A DNA stretch of 7,640 bases, taken from positions 1 to 7,640 of the forward strand of contig QNDJ01000061.1 of NCBI GenBank assembly GCA_003644825.1, read 5' to 3'. Both the position numbers and the translations under genes were made by a program. Shown piece by piece: positions 7,059 to 7,640 of this stretch (position 1 is its first letter; each line of letters starts with the position of its first letter). The stretch comes from Candidatus Zhuqueibacterota bacterium. GTDB lineage: Bacteria > SM23-31 > B21-G16. The notes beneath the pieces are model-generated. The model was not told the DNA's origin, made no database searches, and saw nothing but the letters and a program-made list of their open reading frames with translations.

Positions 7059-7577
7059 TCAATCTATTTCAACAACAAGTTCATTTAAAGATTTTCTTGG
7101 AGAACTGTAAGGAATCTCATCGATATATCCAACAGGAAGTATAATAATCGGTTTTAGTTCTCGTGGTAAAGATAAAGCTTTTTTTACTTCTTTTTCATTG
7201 AAAGCCCCAACAAAAACCGAACCGAGCCCCAATGCTGTAGCTGTCAGATGAGCAAAGGTTGCAGCGATAGTCGCATCCTGAATTGAATACAATTCCACAC
7301 CTCTTCTTCCGTATTTCTGTGCTGACCTCTGGGGATGAGCACAAAAAACAAGGCATAAAGGAGCCTTCTCAATAAATGATTGACCAAATGCCGCCCATAC
7401 CAACTTCGATTTCTTTTCTCTGTTTACTACTTTATAAATTTTGTATGCCTGAAGATTTCCCGCTGAAGGTGCGGAATTTGCTGCATTCAGAATGGCATTT
7501 ATTTTTTCCTCCTCTATGTCCTGAGCCTTATATGCTCTTATAGAGTGCCTTTCTTTTAATACTTCAAAAAATTCCAT
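7059..7577 (-). CDS. Small FMN-dependent nitroreductase family protein
   Basis: This 172-residue protein belongs to the nitroreductase (NADH oxidase/FRP-like) flavoprotein family, which binds FMN, usually as a homodimer, and reduces nitro compounds, quinones or flavins with NAD(P)H. The physiological substrate is not predictable. FMN-contact motifs are visible: RHSIRAYK at 10-17 for the phosphate, SAPSAGNLQAY at 35-45, the helix QDATIAATFAHLTATALGLGS at 100-120, and LPVGY at 147-151 followed by PRKSL near the C-terminus, with R161 as the likely second phosphate contact. Length is typical of the compact subfamily. The ATG at 7577 has GGGGAG seven bases upstream. It is the first gene of the minus-strand unit, 14 bases ahead of the Lon-like protease, so the two are probably cotranscribed. 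There is no signal peptide or Fe-S motif. Family assignment is confident, function is not. Confidence 0.92.
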   Translation of the reverse strand: MEFFEVLKERHSIRAYKAQDIEEEKINAILNAANSAPSAGNLQAYKIYKVVNREKKSKLVWAAFGQSFIEKAPLCLVFCAHPQRSAQKYGRRGVELYSIQDATIAATFAHLTATALGLGSVFVGAFNEKEVKKALSLPRELKPIIILPVGYIDEIPYSSPRKSLNELVVEID

Positions 7578-7584
7578 TAATTCG

Positions 7585-7590
7585 CTCCCC
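7585..7590 (-). promoter_or_regulatory. Ribosome binding site of the nitroreductase gene
   Basis: GGGGAG on the minus strand lies seven bases before the ATG at 7577, which settles that start. Confidence 0.75.
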
Positions 7591-7601
7591 TTTATTTCAC
7601 T

Positions 7602-7631
7602 ATATTATTTTTATAGAATTTAATCCTTTAA
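7602..7631 (-). promoter_or_regulatory. Weak candidate promoter for the nitroreductase-protease unit
   Basis: The very A+T-rich leader upstream of the nitroreductase contains TTAAAG at 7631-7626 and TAATAT at 7607-7602 (minus strand), 18 bases apart, resembling a vegetative -35/-10 pair. An alternative -10 is TATAAA at 7615-7610. The match is poor and such hexamers arise easily in A+T-rich DNA; the position ahead of the first gene of the unit is the main support. Confidence 0.25.
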
Positions 7632-7640
7632 TAATAAAAA

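Overview
The window is an A+T-rich (roughly 60-65% by eye), gene-dense stretch of bacterial chromosome. It holds six protein genes in two converging blocks and has almost no intergenic space. Strong GGAGG-type ribosome binding sites, a TTG start codon and compact operons fit a bacterium. Two paired iron-sulphur/flavin dehydrogenase subunits and a small nitroreductase fit an anaerobic or facultative lifestyle. The lineage cannot be fixed from the sequence; a low-GC anaerobe or a thermophilic or candidate-phylum bacterium would all fit. I see no mobile elements, RNA genes, CRISPR arrays or phage genes.

Left block, plus strand, about 36-4594: four genes spaced 13 to 23 bases apart, probably one transcript. 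In order they are a DAO-family FAD-dependent oxidoreductase (sarcosine oxidase beta/glycine oxidase type), a UPF0173-type metallo-beta-lactamase-fold hydrolase, a GlcD-type FAD-linked 2-hydroxyacid dehydrogenase, and a GlcF-type protein with two 4Fe-4S motifs and two CCG domains. GlcD and GlcF very probably form one complex that oxidises a 2-hydroxyacid (glycolate, D-lactate or similar) and passes electrons to the quinone pool or another carrier. The DAO-type oxidoreductase could feed the same pathway from an amino acid or N-methylated amine, giving a 2-oxoacid or glyoxylate; that link is inference. The role of the hydrolase between them is unknown.

Right block, minus strand, 7577 down to 4597: a small FMN nitroreductase leads, followed 14 bases later by a large Lon-type (S16) protease with an N-terminal AAA-like module. 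The protease keeps the Ser-Lys dyad (S668/K711), but the ATPase motifs look degenerate (Arg for Lys in the P-loop, Asn-Ala where Walker B Asp-Glu is expected). That points to the ATP-independent LonC-like or AAA_32 group rather than classical Lon.

The two blocks meet tail to tail with two bases between stop codons and no recognisable terminator at the junction. A terminator-like hairpin with a T-tract does exist on the plus strand, but about 2 kb further on, antisense inside the protease gene. Several starts are best moved to internal ATG codons, because the first in-frame start codons overlap or precede the ribosome binding site. I found no convincing new biological system; the most interesting points are the degenerate protease ATPase, the composition of the four-gene redox operon, and the antisense terminator-like element.
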